Below are positions 8,979-17,564 of a stretch of DNA of 45,383 bases, piece after piece. Position 1 is the stretch's first letter; each line of letters begins with the position of its first letter. Source of the DNA: an uncultured Pseudovibrio sp. (GTDB taxonomy: Bacteria; Pseudomonadota; Alphaproteobacteria; Rhizobiales; Stappiaceae); assembly GCA_947496145.1 (NCBI GenBank), contig CANMBS010000041.1, positions 1-45,383 on the forward strand. Direction: 5' to 3'. The notes below the pieces were generated by a model. It saw nothing but the letters and a program-made list of their open reading frames with translations, had not been told where the DNA came from and searched no databases. The position numbers and the translations under genes were made by a program.

Positions 8979-10784
8979 ATGGCGCAGTTTGCGTTTGGAA
9001 CATTACTTCTTGTCGACAGGCTAAGCGATGATCCTGCACGCCTGTTTCATAATCCCAAGCGTATCCTCGTCTGCAACACTCTCAGTGAAGCCTCTCAGTT
9101 TCTGCAGCAGCTGGAAGATGAGCGAAAAGCAGGGCATCATCTGGCGGGCTTTTTCTCCTATGAGTTCGGCTTTGCATTTGAAGAGAAACTGAAGAAGCGC
9201 TTTCAAAAGACTGGCTCTACACCGCTGGCATGGTTCGGCGTTTATGATGCGCCTAAGCTTTTGTCGCGCACTGAAGAAGCTGCATGGCTGAAAGAGGCTG
9301 CGGGCAATGAAGCAGCGCCAACCATTCAGATTAATCAGTTCGATATGAGCAAGGATGCCTATGATGCAGCTTTTGCTAAAACCCAACAGCACCTTGCGCA
9401 AGGCGACATCTATCAGATTAATCTGACCATGCGCGCCATGCTGGAGCAAACAGGCAGTGCAGCCGCGCTCTTTGACAATTTGCTGTTCGAGCAACCAGTC
9501 GGATATGCAGCACTTTTGCATCTTGGTGACCAGAAAGTTCTGTCAATTTCTCCTGAGCTTTTCCTGAAACGCAAAGGCAAGAAGCTCACGACACGCCCGA
9601 TGAAGGGAACCGCGCAACGAGGCCGGACCACTCAGGAAGATATGCGCATTCAAGAGTGGCTGCAAAGCGATGAAAAATCACGTGCTGAAAACACGATGAT
9701 CCTTGATCTGATGCGTAATGACCTTTCACGCATCACTCAAGCAGGCAGTGTTGAGGTGCCCGCTCATTGTGAGGTTGAGCAATACCGCAGCCTGTTTCAG
9801 ATGACTTCCACCACCTCAGGTGAGCTGGTGGAAGGAGCTGAGCTGCCTGAGATCATTACAGAGCTGTTTCCGTGTGGTTCCATCACAGGCGCACCGAAGC
9901 TGTGGGCCATGGAGATCATTGATGATCTGGAGAAGAGCCCACGCGGGATTTATACTGGCTCTATTGGCATGATTGAGCCCTCTGGGGACTTTGTTTTCAA
10001 CGTGGCAATCCGCACCCTCGTGATTGACGAGAATGGTTGCGCCGAAATGGGGACCGGCTCCGGTGTCGTGTTCGATTCCGGCGCATCTCCTGAATATGAC
10101 GAATGCTTACTGAAGCTGGACTTCCTGAAAGCGTCAGACGAACGGTTCACCCTGTTTGAAACAATGGGCTGGACACCTGAAGATGGCTACACGTTGCTGG
10201 AACGGCATATGCAGCGGCTAGCAGACAGCGCTTCTTACTTCGGCTTCCGGTGGAATGAGCAGAGTGCTTTACGTGCGCTGAAGGACCATGCACAACGGTT
10301 TGAGAGTGCTATGCGGGTTCGACTGGATCTTGCAGAGGATGGCCAACTGCATGTCGCAGCTCAGGCGATGCCTGCTGCAACTGGCAAAGACTGGCGTATT
10401 TGTCTTGCCGATAAGCGGGTGCACTCGCAGGACCGTTTTTTGTTCCACAAGACCAGTCGCCGGGAGTTTTATGACGGGACCCGGGCGGAATATGCTGCAA
10501 AGCATGGATGTGGCGAGGTTATTTTTCTCAATGAATCCGGTTACCTGACTGAAGGGAGTTTCACCAGTCTGTTTATCCGCAAAGGCGGCAAATTGCTTAC
10601 ACCTGCGTTAAAGCACGGCCTGCTGCCCGGAGTTTTCCGTGCGGGCTTACTGGACTATGGACATGCTGAGGAAGCTGATCTGACCGCAGACGATCTGCAC
10701 CAGAACGAAGCAATTTACATCGGCAATTCTTTGCGCGGCTTGATGAAGGCCAGCCTTGTTCCACAAACTATCAAGTTAAGCTAA
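8979..10784 (+). CDS. pabB: bifunctional aminodeoxychorismate synthase component I / aminodeoxychorismate lyase (PabB-PabC fusion)
   Basis: Makes 4-aminobenzoate for folate: the first domain adds ammonia to chorismate, the second removes pyruvate. Residues 1 to about 375 are the chorismate-binding PabB domain, with GDIYQINLT, RPMKGTAQRG (about 205-215), LDLMRNDLSR, GSITGAPK and GIYTGSIG. From about 385 to 601 is a PLP fold-type IV domain with the likely PLP lysine Lys491 in FLFHKTSRR and the GYLTEGSFTSLF loop. Such fusions are common in proteobacteria. The glutaminase PabA that supplies ammonia is not in the window. ATG 8979 follows GGGAAAGC. The gene appears monocistronic. Confidence 0.93.
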   Translation: MAQFAFGTLLLVDRLSDDPARLFHNPKRILVCNTLSEASQFLQQLEDERKAGHHLAGFFSYEFGFAFEEKLKKRFQKTGSTPLAWFGVYDAPKLLSRTEEAAWLKEAAGNEAAPTIQINQFDMSKDAYDAAFAKTQQHLAQGDIYQINLTMRAMLEQTGSAAALFDNLLFEQPVGYAALLHLGDQKVLSISPELFLKRKGKKLTTRPMKGTAQRGRTTQEDMRIQEWLQSDEKSRAENTMILDLMRNDLSRITQAGSVEVPAHCEVEQYRSLFQMTSTTSGELVEGAELPEIITELFPCGSITGAPKLWAMEIIDDLEKSPRGIYTGSIGMIEPSGDFVFNVAIRTLVIDENGCAEMGTGSGVVFDSGASPEYDECLLKLDFLKASDERFTLFETMGWTPEDGYTLLERHMQRLADSASYFGFRWNEQSALRALKDHAQRFESAMRVRLDLAEDGQLHVAAQAMPAATGKDWRICLADKRVHSQDRFLFHKTSRREFYDGTRAEYAAKHGCGEVIFLNESGYLTEGSFTSLFIRKGGKLLTPALKHGLLPGVFRAGLLDYGHAEEADLTADDLHQNEAIYIGNSLRGLMKASLVPQTIKLS

Positions 10785-10831
10785 GTACTGCACCAGCGTA
10801 TTCCGCTGTCTCTTCAATCTCCTGAACGCAT

Positions 10832-10863
10832 CTGACCAATGGGATAGCAGAAACTGGCCCTAA
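10832..10863 (+). promoter_or_regulatory. candidate TauR operator upstream of xsc
   Basis: CTGACCAATG (10832) and CTGGCCCTAA (10854) are 10-mers in direct orientation 22 bp apart, 68-99 bp before the xsc start. The second differs in one base from CTGGACYTAA, the repeat I recall for Rhodobacter capsulatus TauR. The same arrangement is found before tpa/tauR and tauA. Confidence 0.5.
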
Positions 10864-10930
10864 GGACCTCCTTTGTCGCAGGCTAGGCTTATCCTAACAG
10901 TCATAAGTTCAGGAAGGGGAGGTTTGCGCG

Positions 10931-12709
10931 ATGAAGATGACCACCGAAGAGGCCTTTGTAAAAGTGTTGCAAATGCACGGGATTGATAATGCTTTTGGCA
11001 TTATCGGTTCTGCCATGATGCCGGTTTCGGACCTCTTTCCCGCCGCAGGTATCAAGTTCTGGGATTGCGCCCATGAATGCAATGCAGGCATGAGTGCAGA
11101 CGGGTATTCCCGTGCAACCGGCAAGATGAGCATGGCTATTGCTCAGAACGGTCCGGGTATTACAAATTTCGTAACACCTATTAAAACAGCCTACTGGAAC
11201 CATACGCCTTTGCTGCTTGTTACTCCCCAGGCGGCGAACAAAACCATCGGGCAAGGCGGTTTTCAGGAGATTGAGCAGATGGCTCTCTTCGAGGATATGG
11301 TTTGCTATCAGGAAGAGGTGCGTGATCCTTCCCGTATCGCGGAAGTGCTGAACCGTGTGATTGAAAAAGCGTGGCGCGGATGTGCCCCCGCGCAGATCAA
11401 CGTTCCGCGTGATTTCTGGACGCAGGTGATCGATATCGAGCTGCCGCAGATCGTGCGTATGGAGAAACCGCGCGGTGGTGTGCAATCTATCAAGAAGGCT
11501 GCGGAGCTGCTTTCAGGCGCGAAGTTCCCTGTGATCCTGAACGGCGCGGGCGTGGTGCTGAGTGGTGCTATTCAGGCTTCTGCCTCTCTGGCGGAAAAGC
11601 TGAGTGCACCGGTGTGTTGTGGCTATCAGCATAATGATGCATTTCCGGGAAACCACAGGCTCTCCGTTGGTCCGCTGGGTTACAACGGATCAAAAGCGGC
11701 AATGGAGATGATTTCCAAAGCAGACGTGGTGCTGGCTCTTGGCACGCGCCTTAATCCATTTTCGACCCTGCCCTGCTATGACATGGACTATTGGCCGAAG
11801 GAGGCCAGGGTTATTCAGGTAGACATCAATTCTGACCGGATTGGCCTGACCAAGAAAGTCAGTGTCGGCATTCAGGGGGATGCCCGTGCTGTGGCGGAGC
11901 AGATTCTGGACGAACTGGCTGATCATGCTGGCAACGATGGCCGTGAAGATCGTGAGGCCCTCGTACACCATGCAAAGTCAGCGTGGTTACAGGAACTTTC
12001 CTCCATGGATCACGAGGATGATGATCCGGGGACCACATGGAACGAACGTGCCCGTACTCGTGAACCTGAGAAAATGTCTCCACGTATGGCATGGCGGGCA
12101 ATTCAGGCGGCGCTTCCGAAAGAGGCGATCATCTCATCCGACATCGGCAACAACTGCGCCATTGGCAACGCCTATCCGAGCTTTGATGAAGGGCGGAAAT
12201 ATCTTGCTCCGGGTCTGTTTGGCCCTTGCGGGTACGGTCTGCCTGCTATTTTAGGTGCGAAGATCGGTTGCCCTGATACCCCGGTGGTTGGTTTTGCTGG
12301 TGATGGTGCCTTTGGCATCTCCATGAACGAGATGACCGCTTGTGGCCGCGACGACTGGCCACCAATCACCATGGTGATCTTCCGCAACTATCAATGGGGG
12401 GCGGAGAAGCGAAACACAACGCTATGGTACGACGATAACTTTGTTGGCACTGAGCTTAATCTGGATGTGCAGTACGCCAAGATTGCGGAGGCTTGTGGCC
12501 TCAAGGGTATTCAGGTGTTCAGCATGGATGAGCTGACCAAGACACTCAATGACGCCATTGAGGGCCAGATGCAGCGTAATGAGACGACATTCATTGAAGT
12601 TATCCTCAATCAGGAACTTGGCGAACCATTCCGCAGGGACGCCATGAAAGCCCCCGTCCAGGTGGCTGGAATAAATGCGGAGGATATGCGCGAGCAAGAA
12701 CTCGCTTAA
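10931..12709 (+). CDS. xsc: sulfoacetaldehyde acetyltransferase
   Basis: Thiamine-diphosphate enzyme that converts sulfoacetaldehyde plus phosphate to sulfite and acetyl phosphate, the C-S bond-cleaving step of taurine degradation. The 592 residues show the usual three domains: an N-terminal Pyr domain with the catalytic Glu49 in DCAHECNAGMSADGYSR, a middle domain (about 190-330), and a C-terminal PP domain with the ThDP motif GDGAFGISMNE from Gly457. Length and motifs fit the Xsc family rather than acetolactate synthase. ATG 10931 follows GGGGAGG. Candidate TauR sites lie upstream and two hairpins downstream. No phosphotransacetylase gene follows, unlike in many xsc-pta pairs, so acetyl phosphate must be handled by an enzyme encoded elsewhere. 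Confidence 0.95.
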   Translation: MKMTTEEAFVKVLQMHGIDNAFGIIGSAMMPVSDLFPAAGIKFWDCAHECNAGMSADGYSRATGKMSMAIAQNGPGITNFVTPIKTAYWNHTPLLLVTPQAANKTIGQGGFQEIEQMALFEDMVCYQEEVRDPSRIAEVLNRVIEKAWRGCAPAQINVPRDFWTQVIDIELPQIVRMEKPRGGVQSIKKAAELLSGAKFPVILNGAGVVLSGAIQASASLAEKLSAPVCCGYQHNDAFPGNHRLSVGPLGYNGSKAAMEMISKADVVLALGTRLNPFSTLPCYDMDYWPKEARVIQVDINSDRIGLTKKVSVGIQGDARAVAEQILDELADHAGNDGREDREALVHHAKSAWLQELSSMDHEDDDPGTTWNERARTREPEKMSPRMAWRAIQAALPKEAIISSDIGNNCAIGNAYPSFDEGRKYLAPGLFGPCGYGLPAILGAKIGCPDTPVVGFAGDGAFGISMNEMTACGRDDWPPITMVIFRNYQWGAEKRNTTLWYDDNFVGTELNLDVQYAKIAEACGLKGIQVFSMDELTKTLNDAIEGQMQRNETTFIEVILNQELGEPFRRDAMKAPVQVAGINAEDMREQELA

Positions 12710-12720
12710 GCCCGTCAGCA

Positions 12721-12751
12721 ATGCCTGCCCTGTCTCCTCCGGGGCAGGCAT
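12721..12751 (+). terminator. hairpin after xsc
   Basis: A perfect 10-bp inverted repeat, ATGCCTGCCC (12721-12730) and GGGCAGGCAT (12742-12751), without a T run. It sits immediately before a second, complete terminator. Confidence 0.5.
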
Positions 12752-12760
12752 AACTAAAAG

Positions 12761-12796
12761 AGCCCGGAGCGTTTTAACGAGCCGGGCTTTCTTTTT
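12761..12796 (+). terminator. intrinsic terminator after xsc
   Basis: AGCCCGG (12761-12767) pairs with CCGGGCT (12782-12788), followed by TTCTTTTTG. With the preceding hairpin it should separate xsc from the next gene. Confidence 0.8.
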
Positions 12797-12893
12797 GATG
12801 TTGTCCGAGACGACCAGTTTGCACAGGCTCGATAGTATTTCAGTCATGCATTATACTGGCTTTATTTGGTACAGGTGTTTTGGACAATCACTC

Positions 12894-13472
12894 ATGCTCA
12901 CTGTTTTGAATGGCTATCCCGGTGTCGGCAAATTAAGTATTGGCCAAAAGCTGGCAGAGTTACTGAATGGTCGTCTTGTCGACAACCACACTCTCTGGAA
13001 TCTGGCATTCGCCCTGACTGAACGGAAAACACCGGCCTTTTATGAAACCATCAGGACCGTCCGCCGCCTTGCTGATGATCTGATTTGCAAGCTTCCTGAT
13101 GAAGTACCAGTGGATATGACCGAAGCTCTGACGGCAGGAAGTGCATTTTGCGAAGAATATTGGGCTGGTCTGGAAAGACTGTCACAATCGCGCGGCCCTC
13201 TTCTGGTTGTGCATGTGCATTGTGATTTAGAGGAAAATAAACGACGCATTCAAAGCGTGGAAAGAGACCTCAAACGGAAACCGCATGATGCTGGTTATGC
13301 GGTTCAAAACCACAAAAGAGCGCGGGGCTTGCTGGGCAAAAATGCAGAGCATTTATTGGAGCTGGATGTAAGCGAGTTGACTGCGCCTGATGCGGCAAGG
13401 AAGATCGCTCACTGGGTTCAGAACTTTCGAGCTGACTATCGTGAAGCAGCAATGCCTCACTCGCCGGATTAG
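12894..13472 (+). CDS. P-loop nucleotide kinase-like protein
   Basis: A 192-residue protein of the small AAA/kinase type. It starts MLTVLNGYPGVGKLSIGQKLAE, where the P-loop GYPGVGKLS has Leu directly after the Lys and Ser one place later; related proteins with GVGKLT are known from memory. Further features are DNHTLWNLAF, a DMTEAL segment, LLVVHVHCDLEENKRRIQSVERD as a probable lid with arginines, and a C-terminal LELDVSELTAPDAARKI, as in nucleotide and small-molecule kinases. The substrate is unknown. The start at 12894 places the beta strand before the P-loop; ATG 12846 in the same frame is an alternative. A terminator separates it from xsc, and it converges on the flavoprotein gene with a 37-bp gap, so a role in taurine use is doubtful. 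Confidence 0.7.
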   Translation: MLTVLNGYPGVGKLSIGQKLAELLNGRLVDNHTLWNLAFALTERKTPAFYETIRTVRRLADDLICKLPDEVPVDMTEALTAGSAFCEEYWAGLERLSQSRGPLLVVHVHCDLEENKRRIQSVERDLKRKPHDAGYAVQNHKRARGLLGKNAEHLLELDVSELTAPDAARKIAHWVQNFRADYREAAMPHSPD

Positions 13473-13506
13473 AAGCCCCCTCGCATGTGAGAGGAGGTGC
13501 TTTTAT
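13473..13506. terminator. weak hairpin between convergent genes
   Basis: CCCCCTC and GAGAGGAGG-type complementary stretches around the loop GCATGT are followed by CTTTTA on the plus strand. Pairing is imperfect. It could end the kinase-like gene. Confidence 0.3.
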
Positions 13507-13509
13507 AGA

Positions 13510-15984
13510 TCAGGCATCTTCCGGTTCTTTCAATCCCCGCATTCGCAGGGCTTCGGGGTCATACATCGGCTTGAAGGAGGCTTCGGCATCGCAGAGGGTG
13601 CCTTCTACGTCGATCTGGTAGCTGGAGGCGAGCATATCTTTGATGGTTTCGCCTTTGCACGGCACATAGCCGAGACCAACAGCTCCGCCGAGTGTGTGGC
13701 CATAGTTGCCGGAGGTGAGATAGCCGACGATTTCTCCATCGCGCAGGACTGGTTCGTTATGATGCAGGAGCGGTTCTGCATCATTCAACCTGAACTGTAG
13801 CATACGGGATGACAGGCCCTCTTCTTTTTTGCGTAAGACAGCATCTCTTCCGATGAAAGAAGGTTTCTTTGTGCTGATTGCAAAGCCGAGGCCAGCTTCC
13901 AGAACGTGATCTTCCTCGGTTATATCATGACCGAAATGCCTGAAGCCTTTTTCAATCCGCAGAGAGTCCATTGCATGAAGACCACAGAGTTTCAGGTCTA
14001 AATCAGCGCCCGCCTCTACCAGAGTTTCATAGGTATGGGCTGCCATGTCGGTTGAGACATAAAGCTCCCAGCCCAGCTCTCCCACATAGGAAACGCGGTG
14101 TGCGCGCGCTAATCCCATGCCGAGTTCAATCTCCTGCATGGTGCTGAATGGGTGGTTTTCATTGGACCAGTCGTGGCTGGAAACCCTGGAGAGCAGCTCC
14201 CTTGAGTTTGGTCCCATCACCACCAGTGTTGCTTCGCCCGCAGTGATGTCGGTGATGACCACATTTGCCCCAGCCTTGTGGGTGTTGAGCCAGCTGAGTT
14301 CTCTGATCACTGTGGCCGCTGGCGTGACAAGCAGGTAGGCGGTTTCGGACAGGCGGGTGACGGTGATGTCGGCCTCAATACCGCCTCGCTCATTGAGGAA
14401 CTGGGTATAAACGATCTTGCCAACTGGCACCGACATGTCACCACCACACAGGTGGTTGAGGAAGGTTTCTGCATCTGGCCCTTCGACACGGATTTTACCG
14501 AAGGAAGACATGTCGTAGAGGCCGACGTTATTGCGGATGGCAAGGTGCTCGCGTTTGGAGTTCCCGAACCAGTTCTGGCGTTTCCATGAGTACTCGCAGG
14601 CTGGCTCCTGTCCCTGATCTGCAAACCAGTTGGCACGCTCCCAGCCTGCCAGCTCACCGAAGGCGGCACCAGCCTGCTTCAGGTGCTCATGCAAAGGAGA
14701 GCGGCGAACACCACGGGCAGTTGCTTTTTGACGAAATGGGAAGTGGTCAGCATAGAGCAGGCCGAGCGTCTCTTTAGAGCGTTCATAAAGGAAGGTTTTG
14801 TTGCCCATAAACGGCTGCATACGGCGGATATCGACGTCGGACAGATCAAAAGGAGGATAACCATGGTCCATCCAATGAGCCAGTGCCATACCTGCACCGC
14901 CTGCTGACTGAATGCCGATGGAATTAAAGCCTGCACAGACGAAAAAGTTCCTGAGTTCCGGTGCCTCTCCCAGATGATAGGCGTCATCAGGTGTGAAACT
15001 TTCCGGGCCATTGAAGAAGGTATGGATTCCAGTCACGGCCAGTTCCGGGAAACGGTTGATGGCCTGTTCCAGAATTGGCTCAAAATGCTCGATGTCTTCT
15101 GGTAACTGGTCAAAGCAGAAATCCTCTGAGATACCCTGCATACCCCAGGGTTTGGCAACTGGTTCAAAGGCACCAAGCAGGATCTTGCCAGCATCTTCTT
15201 TGTAGTAGGCGCACTCGTCAGGCACTCGCAGGGTCGGGAGTTGGGGGAGGCCAGCTATGTTTTCCGTGACCATGTAAAAGTGCTCGCAGGCATGGAGCGG
15301 AACGTTAACTCCAGCCATTTTGCCCAGTTGGTGCGCCCAGATGCCCGCACAGTTGACAATATAATCCGCAGCGATATGACCCTGCTCATCGCTACCATCT
15401 CGTTGCCATGAGATGCCGGAGACGGCACCATTCTTTCTGGCAATACCTGTGACTTTGACACCCTCAAACACCTGAGCACCGCGTTGGCGTGCGCCTTTAG
15501 CAAGAGCAAGAGCGATGTTGCCCGGATCGCCCTGCCCGTCCTTCGGCAGGTAAACAGCCGCAGTAACATCCTGAGCATTCACATAGGGGTAGCGGTCCAG
15601 CAGCTCTGAGGTGGAGATTTCCTCCACTTCCACACCAAAGGCTCGGGCCATGGCTGCGGAGCGCAAGATCTCAGCGCGGCGCTCTTCAGTCAGAGCCACC
15701 GTGATTGATCCATTGCGACGAAATCCGGTTGCGATTTCAGTTTCCGCTTCCAGATCACCATACAGCTCCTGCGAGTACTTCGCCAGGCGTGTCATGTTTT
15801 TGGAGGCACGCAACTGTGCGATCAAACCGGCAGCATGCCATGTCGTGCCGCAAGTGAGCTGTTTGCGTTCCAGCAATACGACGTCTTTCCAGCCAAGTCT
15901 GGCCAGATGATATGCGACCGAACACCCGGCAATACCGCCACCGATGATAACTACACGAGCATTTTGCGGAACAGGCTTTGCCAT
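13510..15984 (-). CDS. FAD-dependent oxidoreductase with a GcvT domain (dimethylglycine/sarcosine dehydrogenase-like)
   Basis: A cytoplasmic flavoprotein of 824 residues. The N-terminal DAO-type FAD domain has GGGIAGCSVAYHLARLG (from residue 15) and GTTWHAAG, where His50 is at the site of covalent FAD attachment in dimethylglycine and sarcosine dehydrogenases. The domain runs to about residue 370, followed by a linker. From about 430 on lies an aminomethyltransferase (GcvT) domain that would pass the released one-carbon unit to tetrahydrofolate. The substrate should be a secondary or tertiary N-methylamine. It lies 71 bp downstream of tpa on the same strand, within the taurine genes, which suggests N-methyltaurine or N,N-dimethyltaurine. 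Dimethylglycine or sarcosine remain possible. No glycine betaine genes are nearby. Confidence 0.88.
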   Translation of the reverse strand: MAKPVPQNARVVIIGGGIAGCSVAYHLARLGWKDVVLLERKQLTCGTTWHAAGLIAQLRASKNMTRLAKYSQELYGDLEAETEIATGFRRNGSITVALTEERRAEILRSAAMARAFGVEVEEISTSELLDRYPYVNAQDVTAAVYLPKDGQGDPGNIALALAKGARQRGAQVFEGVKVTGIARKNGAVSGISWQRDGSDEQGHIAADYIVNCAGIWAHQLGKMAGVNVPLHACEHFYMVTENIAGLPQLPTLRVPDECAYYKEDAGKILLGAFEPVAKPWGMQGISEDFCFDQLPEDIEHFEPILEQAINRFPELAVTGIHTFFNGPESFTPDDAYHLGEAPELRNFFVCAGFNSIGIQSAGGAGMALAHWMDHGYPPFDLSDVDIRRMQPFMGNKTFLYERSKETLGLLYADHFPFRQKATARGVRRSPLHEHLKQAGAAFGELAGWERANWFADQGQEPACEYSWKRQNWFGNSKREHLAIRNNVGLYDMSSFGKIRVEGPDAETFLNHLCGGDMSVPVGKIVYTQFLNERGGIEADITVTRLSETAYLLVTPAATVIRELSWLNTHKAGANVVITDITAGEATLVVMGPNSRELLSRVSSHDWSNENHPFSTMQEIELGMGLARAHRVSYVGELGWELYVSTDMAAHTYETLVEAGADLDLKLCGLHAMDSLRIEKGFRHFGHDITEEDHVLEAGLGFAISTKKPSFIGRDAVLRKKEEGLSSRMLQFRLNDAEPLLHHNEPVLRDGEIVGYLTSGNYGHTLGGAVGLGYVPCKGETIKDMLASSYQIDVEGTLCDAEASFKPMYDPEALRMRGLKEPEDA

Positions 15985-16055
15985 AAATTGCCTCCTCTTA
16001 AAAAAGAAAGAAGAGCATCAGGTGCTCTCCTTTGAACCTCTTAGTTTTGCGTGAC

Positions 16056-17393
16056 TTATTCTTCGAGGAGGGTTTTACGCATAGCCTCAACGATCTCATC
16101 AATGTGACTGCGATCTGCAATAAAGGCTGGGGCGAGGATCGCTGCATCTCCTGTCCATTTTGCATGACAACCGTTGTAGAACAGACGTTTTTGCAGTTCG
16201 TTGCCGCGTAATCCCGGCTTTCCTGCAAATGGATACACTTCAACACTGCCCATCAGGCCGTATCCGCGAATGTCTTTGATAATTGGCAGGCCTTGCAGGG
16301 ACCAGAGAGCTTCAAGGAAGTAATCACTAAGCTCTGCTGCCCGCTCAAACAGCCCTTCCTCCTCATAGATCTGGAGCGTTGCCAGACCGGCAGCACAGGC
16401 GGCAGGATGGGCGGAGTAAGTGTAACCATGGAAGAACTCGACTGCGTTTTCCGGGGCTGTATTCGTGATGGTCTCGTAAATCTGGTCAGTTGCAGCAACA
16501 GCCCCCATGGGGATCGCACCGTTCGTGAGCGCTTTTGCCATGGTAATGAGGTCTGGCATCACATTAAAAGCGTCAACTGCGAACGGTTTTCCAAGACGCC
16601 CGAACCCGGTTATTACCTCGTCAAATACCAGCAAGATACCGTTTTCATCGCAAATCTGGCGTACACGTTCTAAATACCCTTTCGGCGGAACAAGTGTGCC
16701 TGTTGAGCCTGCAACAGGTTCAATAAACACGGCAGCGATGGTTGACCCGCCATAGGTCTCACAGAAGCGTTGCAGATCATTCGCCAGTTCTGCGCCTGTT
16801 TCGGGCTGGCCTTTTGTGAAAGTGTTTTCCTCACTCCATGTATGGCGCATCATAACGATGTTAGGCATGACAACCGGGAATGTTTCGCGGTTTTTGACCA
16901 TACCGGCAAGGGAGACACCGCCGATATTCACCCCGTGATACGCCCGGTCGCGAGAGACAAAACGGGTACGCTGTGCGTCTCCATTTGCGCGGTGATAGGC
17001 CATAACCATTTTGAGCGCTGTGTCGATGGCCTCGGAACCTGAGTTTACGAAGAACACATGATTAAAAGGCTCGGGCAAGATATTAGTAAGCTTAGCGGCA
17101 AACTCAAATGCGTTTGGCTGACCAAGCTGGAACGGTGCTGTGTAATCATTCTGCATCATTTGCGCATGTACAGCATCAGCAATGGACTTGCGTCCGTGGC
17201 CCGCAGGTACATTGAACAAGCCTGACGAGCCATCAATCAGCTTATCGCCTTCATGGTTCCACAGATACATGCCTTCCGAGCGGGTGATCAGGCGTGGTGC
17301 ACGCTTAAAGTCTCTGTTTGCCGAAAATGGCATCCAGAACTGTTCAAGGGAATTGGTTTTCACTTGCTCAATTGGTTCAGCAACAGCGCTCAT
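16056..17393 (-). CDS. tpa: taurine-pyruvate aminotransferase (class III)
   Basis: A PLP-dependent omega-aminotransferase of 445 residues that moves the amino group of taurine to pyruvate, giving sulfoacetaldehyde and alanine. Visible motifs are the N-terminal FWMPFSANRDFKRAPR, NSGSEAIDTALK, the YHG motif (RAYHGVNIGG), IEPVAGSTGT, the VFDEVITGFGR block, and the PLP lysine Lys287 in TMAKALTNG. The sequence alone resembles omega-amino acid:pyruvate aminotransferases, including beta-alanine enzymes. The assignment to taurine rests on the divergent tauR, the adjacent tauABC and the nearby xsc. The candidate TauR site lies 91-122 bp upstream. The flavoprotein gene follows in the same direction. 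Alanine dehydrogenase, often paired with Tpa, is not in the window. Confidence 0.87.
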   Translation of the reverse strand: MSAVAEPIEQVKTNSLEQFWMPFSANRDFKRAPRLITRSEGMYLWNHEGDKLIDGSSGLFNVPAGHGRKSIADAVHAQMMQNDYTAPFQLGQPNAFEFAAKLTNILPEPFNHVFFVNSGSEAIDTALKMVMAYHRANGDAQRTRFVSRDRAYHGVNIGGVSLAGMVKNRETFPVVMPNIVMMRHTWSEENTFTKGQPETGAELANDLQRFCETYGGSTIAAVFIEPVAGSTGTLVPPKGYLERVRQICDENGILLVFDEVITGFGRLGKPFAVDAFNVMPDLITMAKALTNGAIPMGAVAATDQIYETITNTAPENAVEFFHGYTYSAHPAACAAGLATLQIYEEEGLFERAAELSDYFLEALWSLQGLPIIKDIRGYGLMGSVEVYPFAGKPGLRGNELQKRLFYNGCHAKWTGDAAILAPAFIADRSHIDEIVEAMRKTLLEE

Positions 17394-17483
17394 CTCAATA
17401 TTCCTCCCAGACCACGCTTATCAGACAGAACAGTTCCCCAGAGGTACCGTGACAAATATCTTGATGCGTAAATACTTGGTCAG

Positions 17484-17515
17484 ATAGGTCCAGTTGTTCT
17501 TGACCATAGAGCCAG
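17484..17515 (-). promoter_or_regulatory. candidate TauR operator between tpa and tauR
   Basis: On the minus strand CTGGCTCTAT (17515-17506) and CTGGACCTAT (17493-17484) are direct repeats spaced 22 bp. The second matches CTGGACYTAA at 9 of 10 positions and is immediately followed by CTGACCAAGT. The site lies in the 171-bp divergent region and could control tpa and tauR itself. Confidence 0.6.
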
Positions 17516-17564
17516 ATGGAATCATGCTGAACTTTCACTCATGATTTGGGGGGAGGAGCCAACC

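Noticed and set aside
10931-12709. Assignment as acetolactate synthase large subunit
   Set aside because: The N-terminal DCAHECNAGMSADGYSR region, lack of a small-subunit gene and the taurine context fit Xsc.
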